A stretch of 42,533 nucleotides of DNA from Periconia sp. R9002 (taxonomy: Eukaryota; Ascomycota; Dothideomycetes; Pleosporales; Periconiaceae): the NCBI GenBank assembly GCA_023627715.1, contig JAMAHW010000153.1:1-42533 (forward strand), written 5' to 3'. Below the pieces are notes generated by a model. It did not search any database and was not told where the DNA came from. It was given only the letters and a program-made list of their open reading frames with translations. The translations under genes were made by a program, and so were the position numbers. This document shows, one piece after another, positions 1 to 9,460 of the stretch (position 1 is the first letter of the stretch; each line of letters opens with the position of its first letter).

Positions 1-35
1 AGCAGGTTAGCCAGCACTTGGCTGTTCTGGATAGC

Positions 36-80
36 GCACTAGCAGGAGGTGGCCGACCCGCACCGGCCACAGGGTTGCGC
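36..80 (-). repeat. Dispersed repeat, degenerate copy 1
   Basis: The reverse complement reads GCAACCCTGTGGCCGG, then TGCGGGTCGGCCACCTCCTG and CTAGTGC. The same string recurs with changes at 699-738, 3303-3348, within 7820-8249 (minus) and within 35291-35672 (plus). This copy may continue beyond the left edge of the window. Confidence 0.5.
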
Positions 81-698
81 TGATGGTAATGATATATCGG
101 TTTGGTGAAGAGGCGACGAACGATTCGTGACAAATAGAGCTGACACTCACATGTCAGGATAGTGGTTGTTGGTACAAGGTGTGGTAAGAGCTTATACAGG
201 CTCTCCGATATGCGCTGGATCCGTCCTAGGGAGCCACATTGTGACTAGCTGTCAGACCCACAGCGGGAGCCAAAAATGCTTCTCTGGGGCTCGAAAAAGC
301 TCCTCCTGCTGCTGCTGCTCGATTACATCAGCAGATTTGACAGCTGTGGAAAGCTGTTGCTAAGTCAACCAGCGCCCCCCTCAATTCACTGTCGTGGCGA
401 CCCTCGTACTACTTCGCAATGCGCTACAGCATGCGGCGATGTCAACATCACGGGCCTCCGCGACATGGAACCAGAAGACCGCACCACCTCCGAGCATCAC
501 GAGGCATCTTTTGACGCCGCCGTCGACCGACGAAAAGTAGCACGTCCAAGTTCCACGAGTTCTCAGAACCGTTTTCAGGCCCTGGACCCACCCTGACAAT
601 GAAGTGCCTTTTTGGAGTCCTCCACTCCCACAGCCTTTTCAACATACCATACCAGAAGTATGCCATCTCTCCTTTTTTTCGCCCAAAATAGACAGCTC

Positions 699-738
699 GA
701 CAACCCTGTAGCCGGTACGGGTCGGCCATCCCCCCCGC
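699..738 (+). repeat. Dispersed repeat, degenerate copy 2
   Basis: It contains CAACCCTGTAGCCGGTACGG followed by GTCGGCCATCC, matching the core of the repeat seen at 3303 and 35610. Only about 40 bp can be aligned by eye. Confidence 0.45.
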
Positions 739-1606
739 AAATGTGTTATCGCCATCATCAAAATCTTTATGATAGCGTTAGTGCCAGATGGGCTGGGTGT
801 TCTGTTCAAGATCGAGACCCACTTGCGGGGACCAGATTAGGCCCCCCGGCTAGCTAAGCATGATCCATAAATAATGTGGGCGCCAGACAGGGTGCTGACG
901 GTCCCGTCCCTACCCTGCTCCCGCCAACGCACCCGTAGAATGATCGAGCGCACGTCTAATTTGGCAAAGAATTGGCATGTTTCGATAGGGCTAGTTGTTT
1001 GCGTCCGTCTCGCAGTTGCGTAGAACTGATGGAGGTAGCCGACAGTCGCCGACCCATCACTGGCTCCTTTTGGGATTGTTTGGGGGCTCGAATCATAATT
1101 AGCCTACTTTCACTATAAGCGCTGTCAAACCTTGGATTCACCTGGGCAGCGTAGGCTACAAGGTATTCCGTCACATATTAGCTACTAGCAAGTGCACTTG
1201 TTGGCTCTCAATCAAGCTTCATGTCACCTACTTGTAGCGATGGTTCTGTAACTGTGTATGATTCGTCCAGCCATCAGCTACGCGAAACGAAAGGCAAAAG
1301 GTCTTGCAGACGAAGAGATATTGAACATGTAGCTCGTCCTCAAATGTATAAAGTTGATACGGATACCCAGCGGATATCTTGAGCATACTTCTCCAAACAT
1401 TCCTACAAATTAATCTTTCACATCCATCATGCCGGCCTCGATCATTCGCAAGGGGCTACCTCTGCTTACTTTTGGGCTACCACTGTTCCATTTACCTAGG
1501 CCTACCTGCGTATCAAGCCTTCAGCTTTGGCAACTACCCAGGCGCAATTACTCTCGTCCACCAGAGCATAAACCACGCATCTTTTCGAGAGTACCGCACT
1601 ACCACA

Positions 1607-1946
1607 ATGGGAGGTGGTATTGTGGCTGTAACCTTTTGGCTGCCTGGAGAACAGTCACAAAAAGTAATCTCAATAAAGGGAAAACATGTAAGTACTACTG
1701 TATACCTCGAAGCCCTAATTTCACATACTTATTTTATAGTCCTTGCATGCCCCAAAGAGGGCAAACGTTGTGATTTCATTCTTTGGGAGGAGCACCAGGC
1801 TATGGCCAGGAATTGGTTCAAATGAGATAATCCGGCTAGAGAGAGGAATTAGATTTGCAAAAGAGTTGACAAGCAAAATCAACTACGAACGTCTACGGGT
1901 TCTGATGTCTTACACACAATGTAACTACACGATACTGCTGTCTTGA
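1607..1946 (+). CDS. Possible small two-exon gene, unknown
   Basis: This is a tentative model. An ATG at 1607 starts a 27-codon segment (begins MGGGIVAVTFWLPGE) that meets a good intron: GTAAGT donor at 1688, TTTTATAG acceptor ending at 1739, 52 bp. The second exon (1740-1946) stays in frame, adding 68 residues to a TGA stop, for about 95 residues in all. There is no recognisable domain, signal peptide or family. The frame stays open upstream of 1607, so the true start could lie further 5'. The only support is splice-site quality and frame agreement; it may be a remnant. Confidence 0.2.
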
Positions 1947-3844
1947 TTTTTGGCTTCCTAGTTTTAATTTCTGGTCTTTGGCTGGCTCCATAGACTTTCT
2001 TTTGATTTATAGAAACCCTTATCGTGACAAGCAACGCGAATTGGCGAGGAACCTAAGTCTAAGTCCGCTGGGTCTTCATGTCCCGCAGTCTTGAGCTGCT
2101 TAGCATGGTCTCCAGCACCTGAGCATCGTTGTTGGGGCAGGAAACGCAAAATTTGCAGAGAATACAGCTCGCGACAACAGAGAAGCAAACGTCACTTTTG
2201 CGGATGAGCGGGTCTTCCCTGGTCGGTGTTGAGGGGTCGGAGATGCGAGTGAGGTAGAAGGGATTGATGGTTTAGAATTGCCTAGAAGGTCAGTGATAAA
2301 GGCACGCAATCAAGGGGGAGTAGGACGCTTGTCGTCGTAGTCAAAGGCCTCTGGGTCCTGCACATCGTACGGCAAAGCATCGCGCTGGCACTTCGGTGGA
2401 CGAGGTATAGCCACTAGCAAACTTAAGGGCGTTGGCAGCGTCAAGATGATGGCGTAGTAGTAGCGTCGTACCAGCGAGTCGCACGCGTAAGTTCGTTTGC
2501 TGTTGAAGAGAGCTTTCTTTGTGTTGGCAAAGGGATGGTTCGAGTGTTCGAACTGAGGTAATCAAAGTAACGCGATAACATAAACGGTTAGCGCCGTTTG
2601 TGGATGGCTCTGTGCCAAGCTTGTGGCTGCTGCGTGACCGCGAGGATCCAATCCCGAAGCATTCATCCAGCAGCAAGCCTTCTAGTTGCAAGCATCTATC
2701 CAAGCGCCGCAAGACCTCAATCCTCCAGTCTACAACCACATTTCTTCTACGTTTCACTGCAATTATGATACTCTCCGGCATCCGCACCATGTGCAACGTT
2801 CGCGTCATTCACACTGGTCGCAACTCTGCCGCGACACTCCAACCTCCTTCGTCAATCATGAACCAGTCCCTTGTGGTATGGCGAGACGATACTTCAAAGA
2901 CTTGGACAACATCGCTTCGCGCTGTACGATATCGGATAGGTGCAAGTTGTGCGATGGATGGGGGTTGTGTGACCCAATGATGTACAAGTTACGGAAAGTC
3001 AATCAGCAGGAATTCTGTGAGACCCTGCAATACCTCTGTGCAACGTTGTCGAGAGCGTAAAAAGGTAAGAGGCTGGCTCAAGCTGCGCGGCTCATGGACA
3101 GATGAACGCTGCGAACCCGCTCCAACCTCAACTTACTTACGCCTCTACCATGGCCAGCGATATGGGGTTGGAAGGGCTTTTAAGTAGGATTTTGCCATGA
3201 TGACTGGGTCCCACTGCGGGAGCTAAATCCGGGAGCTATGCCATGTACGCAGATCAACCATGAGACGCCATTTTCCCCCCAAAAAATCCTCATCGCCTTC
3301 GTTGCAACCCTATGGCAGGTGCGGTTCGGCCATCCTCCCTGCTAGTGCCATCGGAGGAGTTCATCAGTTTGACTAGGTCTCGAGTGGCAAATTTTCATGC
3401 TTCCCTATTCCAGCAGTAGCATCTCACCGCCACTTGAACTAGAGTAATTAGAAGCCTCGCTGCAGTAAATAAACGGTCAACATCTTCACCTCGACCGCCC
3501 TTCGTAACAATGACCAAAACAAAATGTGTAGGATAGCACGGTAAGTTAGTAACGGTTAAAAATCTTGTTTGCGCATTTTACGTTTTGCTCAGCCTTGCTC
3601 CGCCACATTCTGCTGCACCGCCAGCCGACGTGGCCCAGGACGGCCAGACGCAACTGCGTAACGGCCACTCGCACCATTGCTCTTTCACAACTGGACTCTC
3701 CCAACCCGTCAAAGTGTACTCTAATTGCTAACGCCCGCATCAATCTCGATAGCTGCTATTGTCACCCAGGACCGAACGGACGGACGGAGACCGCCGTTGC
3801 CGCCGATTATCCAGCCTAATGCGATCGAGAGCCTGTACGACGCA
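1947..3844. other. Gene-poor stretch upstream of the NLR gene
   Basis: No gene is supported. On the minus strand around 2340-2530 there is a short frame with protein-like composition (segment PKCQRDALPYDVQDPEAFDY) that stops near 2328. It may be a remnant of an unidentified gene. 3303-3408 is a dispersed repeat copy. 3560-3844 would be the promoter and leader of the NLR gene; no clear TATA box was picked out. Confidence 0.4.
3303..3408 (+). repeat. Dispersed repeat, copy 3
   Basis: Over about 105 bp this aligns by eye with the reverse complement of 7820-7940. Shared blocks are the GGTTCGGCCATCCTCCCTGC core, TTCATCAGTTTGACTAG (partner TTCGTCAGTTTAGCGAAG), and the end block GTGGCAAATTTTCATGCTTCC (partner GTGGCGAATATTGATC, ATGTGCTTCC). 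The agreement over spaced blocks makes common ancestry likely. Confidence 0.65.
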
Positions 3845-6800
3845 ATGCGGCTCCTAAAGCTCGGCGGCGATGACGAGTTCAGCTTTACTGAAGACATACT
3901 TGTCGAAAGTAGAATTCCTCCCTATGCTGTACTTTCGCATACTTGGCAGGAAGGCGAAGAGGTAACATTCAACGAGTTTTCGAACAGGTCGAGTAAGAGC
4001 AAGGCAGGTTATAACAAACTCCGGTTCTGCGCACAACAGGCCAAACGCGATGGCTTGGAATACTTCTGGGTGGATACTTGCTGCATCGACAAGTCAAGCA
4101 GCGCGGAGCTACAAGAAGCAATCAATTCTATGTTCCGTTGGTACCAGAATTCAAAGAGATGCTATGTGTATCTCACGGACGTCTCATACGACAATTCCGA
4201 TAGGGATGCCGAGTATTCGCGAAAATGGGAGCCAGCGTTCAAGAAAAGTAGATGGTTCACTCGTGGCTGGACCCTTCAAGAACTCATCGCACCAGCATCG
4301 GTTGAATTCTTTTCCAGAGAGGGGACATACCTTGGCAACAAGCAGACATTAGAGCAAACTGTGCACAAGATAACAGGAATTGACTATGAGGCTCTTCGGA
4401 GAAGTCCCTTGTCTAAGTTTAGCAAGGATGAACGATTGTCATGGGCAGCAAAGCGCGAAACAACACGTGCGGAAGATATGGTATATTGTCTGCTGGGTAT
4501 TTTCGACGTCTATATGCCGCTTTTATATGGCGAAGGTGAAGAGAACGCCTTCAGGAGGCTTCACAAAGAGATCACAGAGTCTCTAGGCACTAAGGTATTT
4601 TCGCTGGACAACGATCAGAGGCGGATACTGTTAGACTCGTTGCGGTTTGACCAGATCGACGCACGTCAGAGTACTATCAAAAACGCCCATGCGCAGACAT
4701 GCGAATGGCTACTGACGAAGCCCGAGTACATCAACTGGCTCCATACGACCAATCCAGGTGAACACGGCTTCTTGTGGATCAAGGGGAAGCCTGGAACTGG
4801 AAAATCTACCTTGATGAAATATACTCTTGCTCATGCGAAGGAATTGAAGGATAGAACTATTATCTCCTTCTTCTTTAACGCAAGAGGGGAGAACATGGAG
4901 AAGTCCACGATTGGGGCTTATCGGTCACTGCTCCTTCAACTCCTCGAAAAGCATCCAACTCTTCAGTGTGTTCTTGATTCTGCCTCATCGTCGAGCATCA
5001 AACCAGACTACGAATGGACCATTGAGTCACTGAAGTCGCTATTAGAGCAGGCCATTCAGAAGCTTGGGCACTCTTCTATTGTCTGTTTCATTGACGCTCT
5101 AGATGAATGCGAAGAAGAGCAGGTCCGAGAGATGATACAGTTCTTTGAACGCGTTCTCTCAGTATCACCCGGTATTAGATTCCAAGTTTGCTTTGCAAGC
5201 CGGCACTACCCACACATCACAATCCAGAACGGTCAAAGTTTAGTGCTAGAAGGGCAGGAAGGACATAGCCAGGATATCACCAACTACCTGCAAAGCGAGT
5301 TAAAGATTGGGAATAGCAAGATTGCGCAGCAGATCCGAAGTGAACTTCAAGAAAAAGCATCAGGAGTCTTTATGTGGGTAGTCCTGGTTATAGGCATTCT
5401 AAACAAGGAGTATGACCGTGGCCGAATCCATGCACTTCAGCGAAGACTGCGGGAGATTCCTAGTGACCTCCACACCCTATTTCGCGACATCTTGACGCGC
5501 GACTCACACAATATGGACGAACTAGTACTTTGTATCCAATGGGTTCTCTTCGCGAAGCAACCATTACGCCCAGAGCAGTTATACTTCGCTATCCTTTCTG
5601 GAGTTGAGCCAGAAGCACTATCAAATTGGGATTATAACGACGTTACCGAAGACGTAATCAAACTATTTATACTCGATTCGTCAAAAGGCCTAGCCGAGAT
5701 AACGACATTCAAGAATCAGACTGTCCAGTTTATTCACGAGTCAGTTAGGGACTTCCTACTCAAAGAAGACAGTCTAGGCGACGTTTGGCCTCACCTGAAA
5801 AGTAATCTCAAGGGCCAAAGCCATGAGCAGCTAAAGCAATGCTGCCTTACCTACATGAGAATGGATGTTTTTACCCCGCTACAGATCCCTGACAGCCTTC
5901 CAAGTGCTTCATCGCAGCCGGTCGTATACTTACGCCAGTCAGCTAAGGATATGTTTCCTTTCCTGGAATACGCTGCACAAAACGTCCTACACCATGCAGA
6001 AATAGCAGAAGAAAGTGGGATTACCCAGGGGAACTTCATCGTGAGCTTTCCACTGAATACCTGGATTCGACTGGACAATCTGTTTGTGAAGCATAACCCA
6101 AATAGGCACACGGAAGAGATGAGCCTACTGTATCTTTTAGGGGAGCGTAACCTTCCCTCTCTTATTAGAGCCTGCCCATCCGCAGTCTCCTGTCTTGAGG
6201 TTGGAAAAGAACGTCTTGGACCCCCTCTCTTCGCAGCCTTGGCAACTAGAAGTAAGGAGGCTTTCCAAGCATTTGTAGATGTTCTATTTAAGGACCAGCT
6301 TACCGAAAGTTATCTTAGCGATATCCACACCCAATATTGGGAGGATGGAGCGGATAAAGGCCTTGGACAGTACTTCAAGTTCTCAAGACGAAGAACCATG
6401 CTCTCTCATCTAGCGGAGCTTGGAAATGAGGCAATGGTCAAGCTGCTGCTGGCCACGAATATGGTCTCCGTCGACGCAAAGGACAAGAATAGGTGGGGGC
6501 GGACGCCGCTCTCGTGGGCAGCAGAGAACGGACACGAGGCGGTGGTCAAGCTACTGCTAGCCACGAACAAGGTCGACGTTAACGCGAAAGATAAGGAGGG
6601 GCGGACGCCGCTATCGTGGGCTATAGAGAACAGACACGACGTGATAGTCCAGCTACTACTAGACACGAATAAGGTTGAATTTGATGTAAAGGATAGGTGT
6701 GGGTATACACCACTCTCGTTAGCAGCAAAGAAAGGGCACGAGGCAGTAGTCAGGCTGCTTCTGGTCACGAATAAGGTTGAAGTCGACGTAACGCCACTCT

Positions 6801-7528
6801 TATTAGCAGTGGAGAACGGACACGAAGCGGTGGTCAAGCTGCTTCTAGCTACGAACAAGGTCGGCGTCGACGCAAAAGACCAGGTAGGGCGGACGCCGTT
6901 CTTATTGGCAGTAGAGAAGGGACACGAGGCAGTAGTTCATCTACTTCTGGCCACGAACAAGGTCGACGTCGACGCAAAGGACCAGGTAGGGCGAACGCCG
7001 CTCTCGTGGGCAGCAGAGAACGGACAGAAGGCGGCGGTCAAGCTACTGCTAGCCACAAACAAGGTCGACGTTAACGCAAAAGATAAGGAGGGGCGGATGC
7101 CGCTCTCGTGGGCAGCAGAGAACGGACACAAGGCGGTAGTTAAGCTACTGCTAGGCAAGAACAAGGTCGACGTTAACGCGAAAGATGAGGAGGGGCGGAC
7201 GCCGCTCTCGTGGGCAGCACAGAACGGACACGAAGCGGTGGTCAAGCTGCTTCTGGCTACGAACAAGGTCGACGTTGATGTGATGGATAAGGAGGGGCAG
7301 ACACCGCTCTTGCGGGCAGTAAAGTACAGACCCCAGGGAGTATGGTACGGACGCCGGGGAAACAAACATTACAGATGCGAGGAAGTAATAATCAAGCTAC
7401 TGCTAGCCACCAACAAAGTTAATATTAATGCAAAGGACCAGGCGGGGCGGACGCCGCTCTCGTGGGCAGCAGAGAACGGAGACCAAGCGGTGGTCAAGCT
7501 GCTGCGAGCGTACCGCCTTCCTTCGTAG
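3845..7528 (+). CDS. HET-NACHT-ankyrin NLR (STAND) protein
   Basis: A single exon encodes 1227 residues from the ATG at 3845; I chose it because MRLLKL is the usual opening of HET-domain proteins, although the frame is open 40 codons further up. The N-terminal HET domain (residues about 20-250) shows YAVLSHTW, FWVDTCCIDKSSSAE, RGWTLQELIAP and EDMVYCLLGIFDVYMPLLYG. A NACHT NTPase follows, with P-loop GKPGTGKST near residue 315 and Walker B FIDALDECEE near 415. An ankyrin array runs from about residue 851 to the end. In this family the repeats sense a ligand, the NACHT domain oligomerises, and the HET domain triggers incompatibility cell death; that role here is inferred. The array is unusually uniform and ends abruptly in RAYRLPS, directly before an inverted ankyrin unit, so the C terminus may be truncated. 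All core motifs look intact. Confidence 0.95.
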   Translation: MRLLKLGGDDEFSFTEDILVESRIPPYAVLSHTWQEGEEVTFNEFSNRSSKSKAGYNKLRFCAQQAKRDGLEYFWVDTCCIDKSSSAELQEAINSMFRWYQNSKRCYVYLTDVSYDNSDRDAEYSRKWEPAFKKSRWFTRGWTLQELIAPASVEFFSREGTYLGNKQTLEQTVHKITGIDYEALRRSPLSKFSKDERLSWAAKRETTRAEDMVYCLLGIFDVYMPLLYGEGEENAFRRLHKEITESLGTKVFSLDNDQRRILLDSLRFDQIDARQSTIKNAHAQTCEWLLTKPEYINWLHTTNPGEHGFLWIKGKPGTGKSTLMKYTLAHAKELKDRTIISFFFNARGENMEKSTIGAYRSLLLQLLEKHPTLQCVLDSASSSSIKPDYEWTIESLKSLLEQAIQKLGHSSIVCFIDALDECEEEQVREMIQFFERVLSVSPGIRFQVCFASRHYPHITIQNGQSLVLEGQEGHSQDITNYLQSELKIGNSKIAQQIRSELQEKASGVFMWVVLVIGILNKEYDRGRIHALQRRLREIPSDLHTLFRDILTRDSHNMDELVLCIQWVLFAKQPLRPEQLYFAILSGVEPEALSNWDYNDVTEDVIKLFILDSSKGLAEITTFKNQTVQFIHESVRDFLLKEDSLGDVWPHLKSNLKGQSHEQLKQCCLTYMRMDVFTPLQIPDSLPSASSQPVVYLRQSAKDMFPFLEYAAQNVLHHAEIAEESGITQGNFIVSFPLNTWIRLDNLFVKHNPNRHTEEMSLLYLLGERNLPSLIRACPSAVSCLEVGKERLGPPLFAALATRSKEAFQAFVDVLFKDQLTESYLSDIHTQYWEDGADKGLGQYFKFSRRRTMLSHLAELGNEAMVKLLLATNMVSVDAKDKNRWGRTPLSWAAENGHEAVVKLLLATNKVDVNAKDKEGRTPLSWAIENRHDVIVQLLLDTNKVEFDVKDRCGYTPLSLAAKKGHEAVVRLLLVTNKVEVDVTPLLLAVENGHEAVVKLLLATNKVGVDAKDQVGRTPFLLAVEKGHEAVVHLLLATNKVDVDAKDQVGRTPLSWAAENGQKAAVKLLLATNKVDVNAKDKEGRMPLSWAAENGHKAVVKLLLGKNKVDVNAKDEEGRTPLSWAAQNGHEAVVKLLLATNKVDVDVMDKEGQTPLLRAVKYRPQGVWYGRRGNKHYRCEEVIIKLLLATNKVNINAKDQAGRTPLSWAAENGDQAVVKLLRAYRLPS
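6395..7528 (+). repeat. Near-identical ankyrin repeat array
   Basis: There are about eleven 34-residue (102-bp) units with consensus GRTPLSWAAENGHEAVVKLL then LATNKVDVNAKDKE. Units 2, 7, 8 and 9 are almost identical in protein and strongly similar in DNA. Unit 4 loses about six residues at its end. Unit 10 carries an extra stretch of about 14 residues around VWYGRRGNKHYR. Unit 11 stops after VVKLL. High identity between units points to recent unequal exchange or gene conversion, as known for the repeats of fungal NLR genes. Confidence 0.95.
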
Positions 7529-7572
7529 TAGGTGCATGCTTATGGAAGTGGTATCACTCCCGTCTGCTGCCG

Positions 7573-7659
7573 CAACAGTGGCGTCCACCCGGAATTCTCG
7601 TCTTTCGCGTCGATGTCGACCTTGTTCGTGTGCAGCAACAGCTTGACTATAGCCTTGGG
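7573..7659 (-). repeat. Inverted ankyrin repeat unit beyond the NLR stop
   Basis: The minus strand reads PKAIVKLLLHTNKVDIDAKD followed by ENSGWTPLL, one ankyrin unit of the same type as the upstream plus-strand array. The DNA match includes CACGAACAAGGTCGAC. It begins 45 bp after the NLR stop codon, so sense and antisense units face each other around a short spacer. It has no gene context of its own and is best read as a displaced, inverted piece of the array. Confidence 0.85.
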
Positions 7660-7819
7660 AATAGTCAACCGATACAATTTATGTAGGAGGTTTGTGCGCT
7701 TGCTAAAGTATGATTTATTAATTTTCTTTACTTTATGGAGGGCTGGAGATTGACACGAATCTATACTTGTACGGTACTTCGGGTAGTTCGCGCTAGCGAA
7801 AGGTTTCAAAATGTTCTAC

Positions 7820-8249
7820 TACACATGGAAGCACATGATCAATATTCGCCACTTTAGCTTCGCTAAACTGACGAACTTCTACTGCTAACGCTAGGAGGGA
7901 GGACGGCCGACCCGCTCTGGCCATGACCTTGCGCCGGAGGCGATCATTTGTAGAAACGACTGATAGAAGAGTGCTGTATGCAAGGCCTTGCCATGCATGA
8001 CCGCCATCACCACTACAGCTCTGCCAGTACTCATCCCTCACGAATATGAGCAACCCAGAAACATCTCTCTTCGACCCTAGAAACTGCAGTGCACATTTAA
8101 GGAGCCCCTGGCTGTTTGACCGTACGACAGCTGTATCACGAAAGCATGCAAGGGACTTTCTACCTTCGTACGCGCTTGCAACGACGATGTTTTGCCATAA
8201 CGCTCGGTTGAACCCACATGCTGAAGCGCAGGCTTTGGTTTCCAGGGCC
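7820..8249 (-). repeat. Dispersed repeat, long copy 4
   Basis: The reverse complement aligns by eye over about 400 bp with 35291-35672. Shared blocks include GCATGTGGGTTCAACCGAGC, TCGTCGTTGCAAGCGC, GTGATACAGCTGT, GTACGGTCAAACA, TCGTGAGGGATGAGT and GTCGGCC. The minus frame is open over much of it (about 150 codons, containing LLSVVSTNDRLRRKVMARAG), but no family is recognised and the partner copy does not keep the frame. I treat it as an interspersed repeat rather than a gene. Confidence 0.8.
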
Positions 8250-9460
8250 AGCACACTCTATATTATATTATGCCCTTCCTATCACATCGTACTCCCTTCC
8301 CATGAGCCGAGACTAGAGCTCACTGCGGCTCGGTTTAGGCATCGGCGATGGTTGACTCGAGAAGTATGAGGTATGTCTGATTTAATCCGGTCGTCTACCC
8401 CATCTCTTGGCCATTTTTCACAATAAGCAGACTTCCCTGCCTGCCAATATTGACCTACGGACCAGTCGCCAATGACCCAAATAGTCCTCAAGCAAGCGCC
8501 CTCGTCGAACTCAACTTCTCCGCAAATATAGAAGCACTCAACCTTGAGTTTGTTCACTTGTCGGAACCGTCAGGAGTGCCTCTAGTCGGAAATAGAGCTG
8601 TCTCGAATCTGCGAAAAGTTACAACTCTGTTGCTTACATGCGTTTCTTTTTCCACGCTCCCAGCCAGACTGATTTACCGAGGCTGCATTTGGGTGGAAGT
8701 GAGAGCGAGTTTACAGCCGCCCACGGATTCCCTCTAAACGAAACAGAGGCTAGCGCGAATCTCGTTCAGCCCCAGCTGCGGAACGATACCGATATCTCAA
8801 ATTGGTCTGACAAAAAACATGTAACCCCGTTACCCGGTTTATCTTCGTGCGCCACCTCCAACTATTCTGAAGAGGGCGATGAAGCTATCGAACTAGAGGC
8901 TATCATCCTTTGTACACCTGATGTGCTTATTGTATGCCTGCGTCGTGCCTCACGTGGATGCGAAGGTTATGATTCCCAATTAAATAAGCTCTACCGTGAC
9001 ATCTCCGTACCGCTTGGTTATGCCAAACCAAGTGTCTGCTTTGTTATCGTGCTAGAGCAGCCGTAGAGCTTACTGGACTGCTAGCGTTCTCCCGTGCTAC
9101 GAGCAGCCTCACAGCACAAATGCAAATTTTATTAGCAAATATCAAGAGCTTTTCTTCTATTTGAGACGTTAGCTACGGAAGCGCCCGCTCTGGTGCAGTG
9201 AGCTTGGCTAAGTGTAGATTGCAAACTCATGATACATAAAACGGAAATGGAACCAGTCTCTCTTGGTAGCGGAGACATAATAATATAGTACGTTTTTATG
9301 AACCTTGCCATTGCATTGGATTCTACTCATAAAGGAAAATGTGAATGCCACCCAAGGTTCTCCCATTCTGTAATAACATATTCAATCCCAACTCGACCTT
9401 GCTAAAATGCGGCAGGTGGATACAAAATGACGTTCAGCCACGCCCTGTGCATAACCGCCA
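8250..9460. other. Intergenic stretch
   Basis: No supported gene. A plus-strand frame of about 140 codons (8638-9066) has unremarkable composition, no domain and no clear splice sites. I regard it as unproven. Confidence 0.4.

Larger units (their letters stand above)
1..1606. other. Gene-poor stretch
   Basis: I see no reading frame here with convincing protein character or splice structure. The stretch carries two short degenerate copies of a dispersed repeat (36-80 and 699-738), described separately. The rest looks like non-coding or long-decayed sequence. Confidence 0.5.

Noticed and set aside
1429..1773. Small frame from the ATG at 1429 with a C/T-rich leader
   Set aside because: The encoded sequence has no signal peptide or conserved pattern and conflicts with the better-spliced frame at 1607-1946.
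6406..7365. Ser/Thr-rich minus-strand frames opposite the ankyrin array
   Set aside because: They are the mirror of the tandem repeats; the periodicity is inherited from the plus-strand ankyrin units.
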